The position numbers and the translations under genes are program-made. A model generated the notes under the pieces. It made no database searches, had not been told where the DNA came from, and saw only the letters and a list, made by a program, of their open reading frames with translations. Below, in pieces: positions 7,448-16,959 of a stretch of 64,000 nucleotides of DNA. Source of the stretch: Marinifilum breve. Its GTDB lineage: Bacteria; Bacteroidota; Bacteroidia; Bacteroidales; Marinifilaceae. Location of the stretch: contig NZ_QFLI01000005.1 of the NCBI RefSeq assembly GCF_003202155.1, forward strand, positions 310,001 to 374,000, given 5' to 3'. Positions within the stretch are counted from its first letter, which is position 1, and every line of letters begins with the position of its first letter.

Positions 7448-9763
7448 ATGATATCTAAACATTTGAAATCCTTTCTTATCCATTTGTGGAATAACAAATT
7501 GTATAGCGCAATTACCATATTGGGATTTTCGATCTCATTAATGTTTATACTTCTGCTAAGTGTTTATATCAAAAATGAATACGGAGTAGATGAATTTCAT
7601 GAGAAAAAAGATAGAATTTTCAGATTAACTCATGGTAAAGATGCTGGATTTGCTCCTCCCTCGGGGGCTTTATTGATGGAAACATTTCCTGATGTTGAAA
7701 ATTTTACCAGAACCAAATACTACGAAGCTTATTTGCAAGCGAATGGCTCTTCCAAAGTTGCTGATAACATACTTTTTGCCGATTCTTCCTTTTTCAACAT
7801 CTTTTCTTTTGGAATGATAGAGGGAAATCCAAGAACGGCTTTAAAAACCATTGGTAGTGCTGTTCTCTCCAAATCATTAGCATTAAAACTTTTTGGAGAG
7901 TTGCCTGAATTGGGTAGCAAAATAAAGATGAACGACGAGACAAGTCTGGAAGTAACGGGTGTAATGGAAGATATTCCTAGCAACACGCACTTTAAGAAGT
8001 TCGGAATGATTATCAATTTTCCTACCATGGCCAAAGTATTTAACGATGATACTTTTCTGAACAAGTATAGCCACAACTCCTATGGATTGTATGTACTTAC
8101 CAAACCTAAAACCAATCTTTCTTCAAAAGCAAATGAAATATTTGAGTTGTATAAGGGGGTAAATTGGATGTTTAAAGGTGGTTATGCCAAATCAGTAGAA
8201 TTGGAACCCATTACTGAATCTTATTTTAGCACTTCGCATGCCTACGAAGTTAAAAACAAGAGCAAACGCTTCGTTCAGGTTTTAACTGGGATCATTTTTC
8301 TGATTCTAACATTATCGGTTATCAATTACGTAAATCTTACCATTGCACAATCTTCTTTTCGAAGTAGAGAAGTTGCAATTCGCAAATTGATAGGTGGTAA
8401 AAAACCCGGATTGCTTGCGGCTAGTTTAATGGAATCCATTTTGCTTAGCCTAATCTCTTCAATTATTGCCATTGCACTGAGTTTTCAAGTTGAACCCATC
8501 TTTAATCATCTGCTGGAAACAAATATTCAGATCATCAATGAGCTAAATCTATCGAACCTTTTAATTGCCATTGGTTTTATTGTGCTAATTGGTATTCTAT
8601 CGGGGATCATTCCTGCCATTAAGATTTCAAATTTTAACCCCATTGATGTGGTGAAAGGCAAATTTAGGATGAAGGAGAAAAATGTTTACTCCAAAATCAT
8701 GATTTGCTTTCAATACCTCATCATCATTACCTTAATTATTTCTGCATTTTTTATCAACAAGCAAACCACTTTCATGCAGAATTATAAAATGGGATTCGAA
8801 CAAGAAAACTTAATCACGTTTGAAAATGCACTTCCAAAAGAAAAGCAAAGATCATTTGAGGAGATTTTAAGGAATATTCCTGGTGTTGAAGATGTGTGTC
8901 TTACCTGCGGAACACCATTGGACGGAGGAAATAACAATTGTTTTACTGAAAAAGGGAAACAATATAGCTTCCAGGTTTTCAGAGTAGACACAAACTTTTT
9001 CGAAATTCTTGATATTCCAGTAAGTAAAACGGGAACTGCTTATGACAAAGAAGCCATTCTGATTAATGAAGCTGCTGCAAAAATTCTAAACATTGAAGAG
9101 AATCCTGGTGAATACGAATTGTTTGATGTTTGGCCTATATATGGTGTCGTGAAAAACTTCCATTTCAGAAATTTGAAAAGCAGATTGGGCCCGGCCTATT
9201 TTAAAATCTTACCAAAGGATGAATATGCATGGAGCTTTGTCGTAAAAATGAATGGCGTAAATAATCAGGAAACCTTACAAAGAATCCATAAAGCTCATAA
9301 TGACTTCACCGATGGTACTCCTGTTAAAATAAACTTCTTTAACCAAGCTGTGCAAAGCTGGTACGAAAAGGAAGAGAGAACAGGGAAAATAGTAAAGTAC
9401 TTTGCCATTCTCACTGTAATAATATCAGTAATGGGATTGTTTGCCATGTCGCTTTACTATGTGCAGCAAAAGCAGAAAGAAATTGGTGTTCGAAAGGTAA
9501 ATGGTGCAAAAACACACGAAATCATGCACATGCTAAACTATGATTTCTCGATTTGGGTTTTGATTGCTTTTGCAATTGCCTGTCCGATTTCATATTACTC
9601 AATGCACAAATGGCTAGAAAACTTTGCCTACAAAACTGAATTAAGCTGGTGGGTGTTTGCCATAGCTGGAATATTAGCCTTCGGAATTGCTTTTATTACT
9701 GTTTCGTGGCAATCATGGAGGGCAGCAAAAAGGAATCCGGTGGAAAGCTTAAGGTATGAGTAG
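7448..9763 (+). CDS. ABC permease 1, double FtsX/MacB_PCD type
   Basis: 771 residues. Eight predicted membrane helices: one near the N-terminus (about 17-39), three around 280-400, one near 415-438 and three at the C-terminus (from about 645). Two large extracytoplasmic MacB_PCD-like domains lie between them. Before the last helix pair it carries the coupling motif 'KEIGVRKVNGAKTHEI'. The C-terminus (YKTELSWWVF...NPVESLRYE) is the tail shared by all seven permeases. It starts 48 bp after the ATPase gene. Family members either extrude substrates or do mechanical work on periplasmic and lipoprotein partners; the substrate is unknown. This copy diverges more from the shared C-terminal tail than permeases 2-6 do. 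Confidence 0.9.
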   Translation: MISKHLKSFLIHLWNNKLYSAITILGFSISLMFILLLSVYIKNEYGVDEFHEKKDRIFRLTHGKDAGFAPPSGALLMETFPDVENFTRTKYYEAYLQANGSSKVADNILFADSSFFNIFSFGMIEGNPRTALKTIGSAVLSKSLALKLFGELPELGSKIKMNDETSLEVTGVMEDIPSNTHFKKFGMIINFPTMAKVFNDDTFLNKYSHNSYGLYVLTKPKTNLSSKANEIFELYKGVNWMFKGGYAKSVELEPITESYFSTSHAYEVKNKSKRFVQVLTGIIFLILTLSVINYVNLTIAQSSFRSREVAIRKLIGGKKPGLLAASLMESILLSLISSIIAIALSFQVEPIFNHLLETNIQIINELNLSNLLIAIGFIVLIGILSGIIPAIKISNFNPIDVVKGKFRMKEKNVYSKIMICFQYLIIITLIISAFFINKQTTFMQNYKMGFEQENLITFENALPKEKQRSFEEILRNIPGVEDVCLTCGTPLDGGNNNCFTEKGKQYSFQVFRVDTNFFEILDIPVSKTGTAYDKEAILINEAAAKILNIEENPGEYELFDVWPIYGVVKNFHFRNLKSRLGPAYFKILPKDEYAWSFVVKMNGVNNQETLQRIHKAHNDFTDGTPVKINFFNQAVQSWYEKEERTGKIVKYFAILTVIISVMGLFAMSLYYVQQKQKEIGVRKVNGAKTHEIMHMLNYDFSIWVLIAFAIACPISYYSMHKWLENFAYKTELSWWVFAIAGILAFGIAFITVSWQSWRAAKRNPVESLRYE

Positions 9764-9809
9764 TATTGATCACCAACTAATCTCTAATAATTAATTTATT
9801 CAACAAAAT

Positions 9810-12173
9810 ATGAACTTTTATAACATCAAAATATCATACAAAAACTTATTGAAGAATAAGTTGGTATCATCGATTAATATTAGTGGTTTGGTAATAGGTA
9901 TTACCATCAGCTTGCTCGTATTTGCCTATGTGAACAAAGAGAAAAATATGGATCAGGAAATTCCTGAAATTGAAAATACATATACTCTTATAAACAATCA
10001 GGATCCAGATATCTCAAGTGAGATGGTTAGACATGTTATAAAAGAAATTCCCGAAATAGAAGCCATTACCTATGTAAGGCATGTTTGGTCAACTCAAAAT
10101 ATGTTAAAGCGGAATAATGACAACTTTACATTGGACAACCTTTTAATTTCTGACTCCAGCTTTTTTAGGGTATTTAAATTTGAAGCAGTTTACGGTAATC
10201 CTGAGGCGGCATTAAATTCAGCAGATAAAATTGTTCTAACTCATTCCGTTGCAAAGAAAATATTTGGAAACAAAAATCCTATTGGGGAAGAATTACTATA
10301 TAATTCTACACAATTACAAAATGTCATTGTAGAAGTTGGTGCAGTAATTAAAGATCTTTCTCATTATTGTTCATGGGAGTTCGATGCCATTATATCACTT
10401 GAAACAAACAAGAGAATTTCATGGTTCGAAGAGTTAGAATCCTTGTGGGGAGCACAAAATTATGGGGCTTTTGTAAAAATTCCATCAAATATTAATGTTG
10501 ATGCGCTAAACGAAAAACTTAGTAACATATCTACCCAAAATGTTCCTGAAGATTACAAAGAAGAAACCCATTATGAAATTCAGAAGTTCACAAGAGCATA
10601 TAATGAGTTAACAGGAATCTCAATCTTAAAGCATGGTAATCCACGTACTCTTAGAGTCATCCAAATTATTGGTTTATTCATATTGCTATTGGCATGTATC
10701 AATTACATTAACCTGGTAGTTGCTCAAAAAATTAAACGCCTTAAAAATATTGGCATTTTAAAAGTTGTGGGTGGAAAGAAAGGAAAAGTAATTGAATTAC
10801 TTGCGACAGAATCAGCCTTAGTTCTCTTTATTACCAGCATATTGGTAATCGTATTAAGTAACTTTTTATTGGTTGGCTTAAATCAAATTACCAATTCTGA
10901 ATTTACCTTACTTGAGATTTTTTCAGGTTCAAACTTAATCATATTTGCTTCCTTAATTGCTTTCACTTTTTTACTAACAGGTATTATTCCTGGGCTCACT
11001 TTAGGAAGGAAGAAAACCACTTCTTTACTAAAAAATACAACCAATAGCCATTCGAAAAATCATTTGAGAAATGCTTTACTCATTTTTCAGTTTAGCATTA
11101 CAATTGTTTTGCTGTGCGGAATCCTGTTGATCAACAAACAAATTGATTATATGAGTGAATTGGATCCCGGTTTTGAAAAAGAACAAATACTTTATGCTAC
11201 AACGAATCCTCAGATACAAAAAAGTTGCAAAGCTTTCAATGCAGAAATCAAAAGAATACCAGAAATAAACGACATTGTATATGCCTCATCACAATTGGGA
11301 GAAAATGGATCTAATTGGGGATTGACAATGATTAACAAAGGAGAAGAACAGGAAATTGGTTTTGCCAATTTATATGTAAGTCCTAATTTTTTCGATTTTT
11401 TTGGAATCGATATGGTGCGTGGAGAACAGTTTGATCAATTCTCTGAAGCAAATTCTGACTGGATTTTTAACTCGACAGCTTTTAAACAATTCAATATCGA
11501 TAAACTTGAAGATGCAACAATTCGACGAAATGGAAAAGCAACCAAAATAATTGCTGAAGTTGAGGATTTCAATCATGAGTCCTTACATTCGGCCATTAGA
11601 CCAATTGCCTTTAGAAGTTGTGAAACTTCTAACTTCATTTATTTTAAGACTAATCAATCTAGTGTTGCCAGTACTCAAAGATGTATTCATTCCATTAGCA
11701 AGATTTGGGAAAATATCTCACCAAATTTTCCTCTGGAAATCAAATACCTTGATGCAAGCTGGGAAGCCTTGTACAAGAAGGAAAAACAATTTCAGCGAAT
11801 TCTAAATTACGCTACCATAATCTCGATTCTCATATCCTGCCTGGGTTTAATCAGCTTAACCTATTTTATTGTTGAAACGCACACCAAGGAGATTGGAATA
11901 CGAAAAACCAATGGGGCTAAAACTTTCGAGATTGTTAAAATGCTAAATACTGATTTGGTAAAGTGGGTGTTTATTGCATGCATCATTGCCTGCCCTATTG
12001 CTTGGTATTCCTTGCACACATGGCTTAGTAGTTTTGCCTACAAAACTGAACTCAGCTGGTGGATATTTGCATTAGCTGGAATCATCGCTATGGGAATTGC
12101 CTTGCTAACCGTTTCGTGGCAATCGTGGAGGGCAGCTAAAATTAATCCTGTGGAAAGTTTAAGATACGAGTAG
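9810..12173 (+). CDS. ABC permease 2, double FtsX/MacB_PCD type
   Basis: 787 residues with the same eight-helix, two-domain layout. It is the closest relative of the next gene: both begin MNFYNIKIS and run collinearly with high identity throughout, and both are preceded by nearly identical intergenic sequence (TAGTATTGATCACCAACTAA). They are therefore a recent tandem duplication. The C-terminal coupling motif reads 'KEIGIRKTNGAKTFEIVKML'. Most divergence from its twin lies in the first periplasmic domain, where partner or substrate recognition would be expected. Confidence 0.9.
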   Translation: MNFYNIKISYKNLLKNKLVSSINISGLVIGITISLLVFAYVNKEKNMDQEIPEIENTYTLINNQDPDISSEMVRHVIKEIPEIEAITYVRHVWSTQNMLKRNNDNFTLDNLLISDSSFFRVFKFEAVYGNPEAALNSADKIVLTHSVAKKIFGNKNPIGEELLYNSTQLQNVIVEVGAVIKDLSHYCSWEFDAIISLETNKRISWFEELESLWGAQNYGAFVKIPSNINVDALNEKLSNISTQNVPEDYKEETHYEIQKFTRAYNELTGISILKHGNPRTLRVIQIIGLFILLLACINYINLVVAQKIKRLKNIGILKVVGGKKGKVIELLATESALVLFITSILVIVLSNFLLVGLNQITNSEFTLLEIFSGSNLIIFASLIAFTFLLTGIIPGLTLGRKKTTSLLKNTTNSHSKNHLRNALLIFQFSITIVLLCGILLINKQIDYMSELDPGFEKEQILYATTNPQIQKSCKAFNAEIKRIPEINDIVYASSQLGENGSNWGLTMINKGEEQEIGFANLYVSPNFFDFFGIDMVRGEQFDQFSEANSDWIFNSTAFKQFNIDKLEDATIRRNGKATKIIAEVEDFNHESLHSAIRPIAFRSCETSNFIYFKTNQSSVASTQRCIHSISKIWENISPNFPLEIKYLDASWEALYKKEKQFQRILNYATIISILISCLGLISLTYFIVETHTKEIGIRKTNGAKTFEIVKMLNTDLVKWVFIACIIACPIAWYSLHTWLSSFAYKTELSWWIFALAGIIAMGIALLTVSWQSWRAAKINPVESLRYE

Positions 12174-12220
12174 TATTGATCACCAACTAATCTCTAATTA
12201 TCTAATTTTTTAAACAAATA

Positions 12221-14587
12221 ATGAATTTCTACAACATTAAAATATCATTCAAAAACTTATTGAAGAATAAGTTGGTATCATCAATAAATATTAGTGGCTT
12301 AGTTATAGGAATTACAGTTAGTCTACTTGTTTTCGCCTATGTGAATAAGGAGAAAAATATGGATCAGGAGATTCCTGAAATTGAACAAACCTATACACTT
12401 TTAAATAACAAATATCCTGATATTTCTAACTGTATGGTTAGACATGTTAGGTCTGAAATTCCAGAAATAGAGGCAATCACATTGGTAAGATATACTTGGT
12501 CGCCACAGGATTTTCTAAAAAAAGAGAACACTGCTTACAAGTTGAATAATCTATTACTTGCTGATTCATGCTTTTTCAAGGTTTTTCAGTTTGAAACGGT
12601 TTGTGGTGATCCTAAAAAAGCTTTAAATACAGCCGATCAAATTGTATTGACTCAATCGGTGGCTAGAAAGATATTTGGCGATGACAATCCTATCGGGAAA
12701 GAATTGGTATACAATGCCACCAGCTTGCAAAATGTAATTGTTGAGGTAGGAGCTGTTATTCAAGATCTTTCTCATCATTGCTCTTGGGAATTTGATGCGG
12801 TACTATCGCTTGAAACCAATTATAAAATTCCTTGGTTTAAAAACAACCAAGAATATTGGGGCACTCAAAACTACAGTGCATTTGCAAAAATACCATCTAA
12901 TATTGATGCCAGTGTAATCAATCAGAAACTCGCCAAAATTTCCGTCGATCACATTCCTGAAAGATATAAGGATCATACAAATTTTGAAATTCAGCCATTT
13001 TCCGAAGCTTACAATGAATTGCCAGGAATTGAAATTTTAAAACATGGAAATCAACTTACCTTAAACGTTATACAAATCATAGGGTTTTTAATTCTATTGC
13101 TTGCATGTATCAATTACATAAACCTGGTAACTGCACAAAAAATTAAGCGCCTTAAAAACATTGGTATTCTTAAGGTAATGGGGAGTAAAAAGGCCAAAGT
13201 AGTTGAGTTAATTGCCGTTGAGTCCGCTTTAGTGCTTTTCCTTACTAGCATATTGGTAATTGTGTTGAGCAATTTCTTATTAATTGGATTAAATCAAATT
13301 ACCAATTCAGAATTCACATTAATAGAGATTTTTTCAGGTTCAAACCTGATAATCTTTATTTCTCTGCTTGCCTTTACTTTTGTACTGACCGGAATTATTC
13401 CCGGAATAAGATTTAGTAAAACAAAAACTACAGCATTATTAAAAAACACAGTAAATACCCGTTCTCAAAACCACATGAGAAATGCTTTATTGATTTTCCA
13501 ATTTACCATCACAATCATTTTGCTTTGTGGAATCTTACTAATTAACAAACAAAACCAATTCCTAACAGAATTAGATCCAGGTTTTAATCGAGAGCAAATT
13601 CTTTATGCTGCCACCAATCCACAAATCGAGAAAAGCAGTAGCGCTTTCAATTCTGAAATTAAAAGAATACCTGAAATTTCCGATTATACATACACATCTG
13701 CTCCATTAGGTTATAATCAATCCAATTGGGGGCTACCAATGATTAATAAGGGAGAAGAACAAGAAATTGGCTTTGCCAATCTTTTTGTAAGTCCAAATTT
13801 CTTCGATTTTTTTGGAATTAAATTGGTGCAGGGCAAACAATTCAATCGTTATTCAGAGGAAAATTCAGACTGGATCTTTAATGCCACAGCTTTTAAACAA
13901 TTCAATATTGAAAAGCCGGAAGATGCAAGCATTCCACGCAATGGAAAGGTAGGTAAAGTAATTGCCGAAGTAGAAGACTTCAACCATGAATCCATGCATT
14001 CAGCTATCAGACCAATGGGCTTTAGAAGTTGTAAAGAAACCGACGAGTATATTTATTTTAAAATCAACACCAACAGTGCTGCCAGTACTCAAAGGTGCAT
14101 TCGTTCCATCAACAAGGTTTGGGAAAATATATCTCCTAATTTCACTTTGGAGATCAAATATCTTGATGCAAGCTGGGAAGCCTTGTACAAGAAGGAAAAA
14201 CAATTTCAGCGCATATTAAATTACGCTACCATAATCTCGATTCTCCTATCCTGCCTTGGATTAATCAGCTTAACCTATTTTATTGTTGAAACTCACACCA
14301 AAGAGATTGGAATACGAAAAACCAATGGTGCTAAAACTTTCGAGATTATTAAAATGCTAAATACCGATTTGGTAAAGTGGGTGTTTATTGCATGCATCAT
14401 TGCCTGCCCTATTGCTTGGTATTCCTTGCACACATGGCTTAGTGGTTTTGCCTACAAAACTGAGCTCAGCTGGTGGATATTTGCATTGGCTGGAATCATC
14501 GCTATGGGAATTGCCTTGCTAACCGTTTCGTGGCAATCGTGGAGGGCAGCTAAAATTAATCCTGTGGAATCTTTGAGGTACGAATAA
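12221..14587 (+). CDS. ABC permease 3, double FtsX/MacB_PCD type
   Basis: 788 residues, the tandem twin of permease 2 with the same domain order and helices. It differs from the twin at scattered positions in the periplasmic domains (for example residues 60-130 and 205-260), while the last 150 residues are nearly identical at both DNA and protein level. It ends 11 bp before the next gene, so co-translation is likely. Confidence 0.9.
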   Translation: MNFYNIKISFKNLLKNKLVSSINISGLVIGITVSLLVFAYVNKEKNMDQEIPEIEQTYTLLNNKYPDISNCMVRHVRSEIPEIEAITLVRYTWSPQDFLKKENTAYKLNNLLLADSCFFKVFQFETVCGDPKKALNTADQIVLTQSVARKIFGDDNPIGKELVYNATSLQNVIVEVGAVIQDLSHHCSWEFDAVLSLETNYKIPWFKNNQEYWGTQNYSAFAKIPSNIDASVINQKLAKISVDHIPERYKDHTNFEIQPFSEAYNELPGIEILKHGNQLTLNVIQIIGFLILLLACINYINLVTAQKIKRLKNIGILKVMGSKKAKVVELIAVESALVLFLTSILVIVLSNFLLIGLNQITNSEFTLIEIFSGSNLIIFISLLAFTFVLTGIIPGIRFSKTKTTALLKNTVNTRSQNHMRNALLIFQFTITIILLCGILLINKQNQFLTELDPGFNREQILYAATNPQIEKSSSAFNSEIKRIPEISDYTYTSAPLGYNQSNWGLPMINKGEEQEIGFANLFVSPNFFDFFGIKLVQGKQFNRYSEENSDWIFNATAFKQFNIEKPEDASIPRNGKVGKVIAEVEDFNHESMHSAIRPMGFRSCKETDEYIYFKINTNSAASTQRCIRSINKVWENISPNFTLEIKYLDASWEALYKKEKQFQRILNYATIISILLSCLGLISLTYFIVETHTKEIGIRKTNGAKTFEIIKMLNTDLVKWVFIACIIACPIAWYSLHTWLSGFAYKTELSWWIFALAGIIAMGIALLTVSWQSWRAAKINPVESLRYE

Positions 14588-14598
14588 CAATTTGACTT

Positions 14599-16944
14599 AT
14601 GATATTATACTACTTTAGTTCATCGCTTAAAAGCTTACGCTGCAATATTAAATTCACGCTATTAAATGTAATGGGGTTTGCCTTTGCATTGGCAGTCTGT
14701 GTAGCTATTACTTTATATGTGGTTCAGGAGTTTTCATATGATCGTCACTTCAAAGATGCAAATCAAATTGCAAGATTGGTTGATGCCAAAGATAATTCGA
14801 GTGATGTCGATTATCGAGTAAAAGACTTAATGCTTGAAAATTTTCCAGAAATAGAAAATGCCTGCTTTCTTTCAAGACAGCAAAGTGAGTTTAATATTAA
14901 AGCAAATAATGAGGCATTAAAATCATCTGATGTTATTTCTGTAAGCTCCTCATTTTTTGATTTGTTTTCCATTCCTTTTATTTCGGGAAATCCAAACCAG
15001 CCCTTTCAAGATAAAAAGTCTGCAATACTGACAGAGGAAATTGCAAATCATTTATTTGGGACCAATGAAGTTATAGGCAAAGAGATTATTATTCTGGGAA
15101 AAGATACCGTAAACATCTGCGGGGTTATTGCAAACTTTCCTAAAGAATCGAGTATTGAAGGTGGTATTTTTGTAAATGGAGAGAACAGAAAGTTTCAGTT
15201 TTCATTTAGTTGTGAAAATTGGGATGATCAGAGTACGCATCGATATGAATTTAGACTTTATGCAAAAATTAATCCTCTCAACAATTTTGAATCGGTAAAA
15301 CAAAACATCAATAGGAATTCAAAAGTGTTGGCTCCTTACGTATCCGAAGTTGATTTTTTACCCTTAACGGATATTTATCTAAATGATCATACAACAGGTG
15401 CACAAACTAAAAAAGGCAATGATAGTTTATTAATTTTATTAACTCTTATTGCAGGAATAATCATGTTATTGGCAATTGTCAATTACATCAACCTAACCCT
15501 TGCACAGCAAAGTAAAAAGAATAAAATAACAGGCATACGAAAAAGTTATGGAGCCAGTTTTATGAATCTTTTCTGGCATTTTATTTCAGAATCGATTATT
15601 ATCTCCAGTCTAGCATTTTTTATTTCTTTGTTTATAATTCTTTTACTAGAACCAGTTTTCCAAAAAATATTGGATGTGAATTTTGAATTATCTCAAATCT
15701 TTCAAAATCACCTTTTTTTATTCTTTTATTTGAGCATTGTTCTATTGGGAATTTTAAGTGGATTGGCTCCTGCAATCATATTATCACAAACCCAAGCTAA
15801 TCATGCAATAAAAGGATCTAAAAAAAGAAACAAATCCTATTCGCGCAATGCTTTAATCATTTTTCAATTCACAAGCTCTATTGCTCTTATCATTTGCATT
15901 TTGGTAATTCAGAAACAAATCTACTTTGCCAAACATAAAGATGCGGGTTTTTCGAAAGAGCAATTGCTTTGTATCCGATTACCATACCTTCCAATAAATC
16001 AGAAAAAAAATGTGGATTACTTGGCTGAAGAACTAAGAAAATCAACGCTCATTAAAAACATAAGCCTAACTAACGGTGTTCCCGGAGAAGTTTTTATCTC
16101 AATGGGTTCTATGAGTAAAGATTCAACAAAGCAGATTCACATACCTTGTATTTATGTTGACACCAACTTTTTATCCACTTTTAATATCGATTTGATACAA
16201 GGAACTAAGCCATTACCAAGTGAGTATGATCAAACATGCCTAATAAATGAATCTTATTACAAGTTTTTTGAATTTAAGAATCTGGAAAAACAGCGATTCA
16301 AAAATGGTGGTGGATTCGATATCACAGGCGTAGTAAAGGATTTCCAATTCAATTCCGTGCACTCGAAAATAGAACCACTATGCATTCTATATTCAAAAAA
16401 TTTAAACACCTATCACATGAATATAAGAATTGCAGCAAACCAAATTGGTGATGCAATGGATTTGGTTCAAGAAAAGTGGACTGAATTCTTTTCTGATTAC
16501 CCTATCACCTATCGCTTTTTCGATGATTGGTTTGATTCAATGTATAAAAAAGAGGAAAAACTAGCCCAAACCATTAGCCTTTTTGCTGTTTTAGCCATTT
16601 TGATTTCCTGTTTCGGAATATTAGGTCTAGCAATTTTCTCTGCTGAACAGCGCACCAAAGAAATTGGAGTAAGAAAATCCAATGGCGCTAAAACTTATGA
16701 AATTATCAAAATGTTGAACAGAGATTTCTTAAAGTGGGTTCTATTATCCTTCCTTATTGCAAGTCCATTTGCTTGGTATATCATGACCAAATGGTTAGAA
16801 AATTTTGCCTACAAAACTGAACTCAGCTGGTGGATATTCGCTCTTGCAGGAATTATTGCCATGGCAATTGCACTGCTTACCGTTTCGTGGCAATCGTGGA
16901 GAGCTGCAAAGAGAAATCCGGTGGAAAGTTTGAGATATGAATAA
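14599..16944 (+). CDS. ABC permease 4, double FtsX/MacB_PCD type
   Basis: 781 residues with eight predicted helices and two periplasmic domains. Its N-terminal half is clearly diverged from permeases 2 and 3 (starts MILYYFSSSLKSLRCNIKF), but from the coupling motif ('KEIGVRKSNGAKTYEIIKML') to the end it rejoins the common sequence. It is separated from its neighbours by 11 and 15 bp, so it is part of a tight operon. Confidence 0.9.
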   Translation: MILYYFSSSLKSLRCNIKFTLLNVMGFAFALAVCVAITLYVVQEFSYDRHFKDANQIARLVDAKDNSSDVDYRVKDLMLENFPEIENACFLSRQQSEFNIKANNEALKSSDVISVSSSFFDLFSIPFISGNPNQPFQDKKSAILTEEIANHLFGTNEVIGKEIIILGKDTVNICGVIANFPKESSIEGGIFVNGENRKFQFSFSCENWDDQSTHRYEFRLYAKINPLNNFESVKQNINRNSKVLAPYVSEVDFLPLTDIYLNDHTTGAQTKKGNDSLLILLTLIAGIIMLLAIVNYINLTLAQQSKKNKITGIRKSYGASFMNLFWHFISESIIISSLAFFISLFIILLLEPVFQKILDVNFELSQIFQNHLFLFFYLSIVLLGILSGLAPAIILSQTQANHAIKGSKKRNKSYSRNALIIFQFTSSIALIICILVIQKQIYFAKHKDAGFSKEQLLCIRLPYLPINQKKNVDYLAEELRKSTLIKNISLTNGVPGEVFISMGSMSKDSTKQIHIPCIYVDTNFLSTFNIDLIQGTKPLPSEYDQTCLINESYYKFFEFKNLEKQRFKNGGGFDITGVVKDFQFNSVHSKIEPLCILYSKNLNTYHMNIRIAANQIGDAMDLVQEKWTEFFSDYPITYRFFDDWFDSMYKKEEKLAQTISLFAVLAILISCFGILGLAIFSAEQRTKEIGVRKSNGAKTYEIIKMLNRDFLKWVLLSFLIASPFAWYIMTKWLENFAYKTELSWWIFALAGIIAMAIALLTVSWQSWRAAKRNPVESLRYE

Positions 16945-16959
16945 TTAAAAAATAAAATT

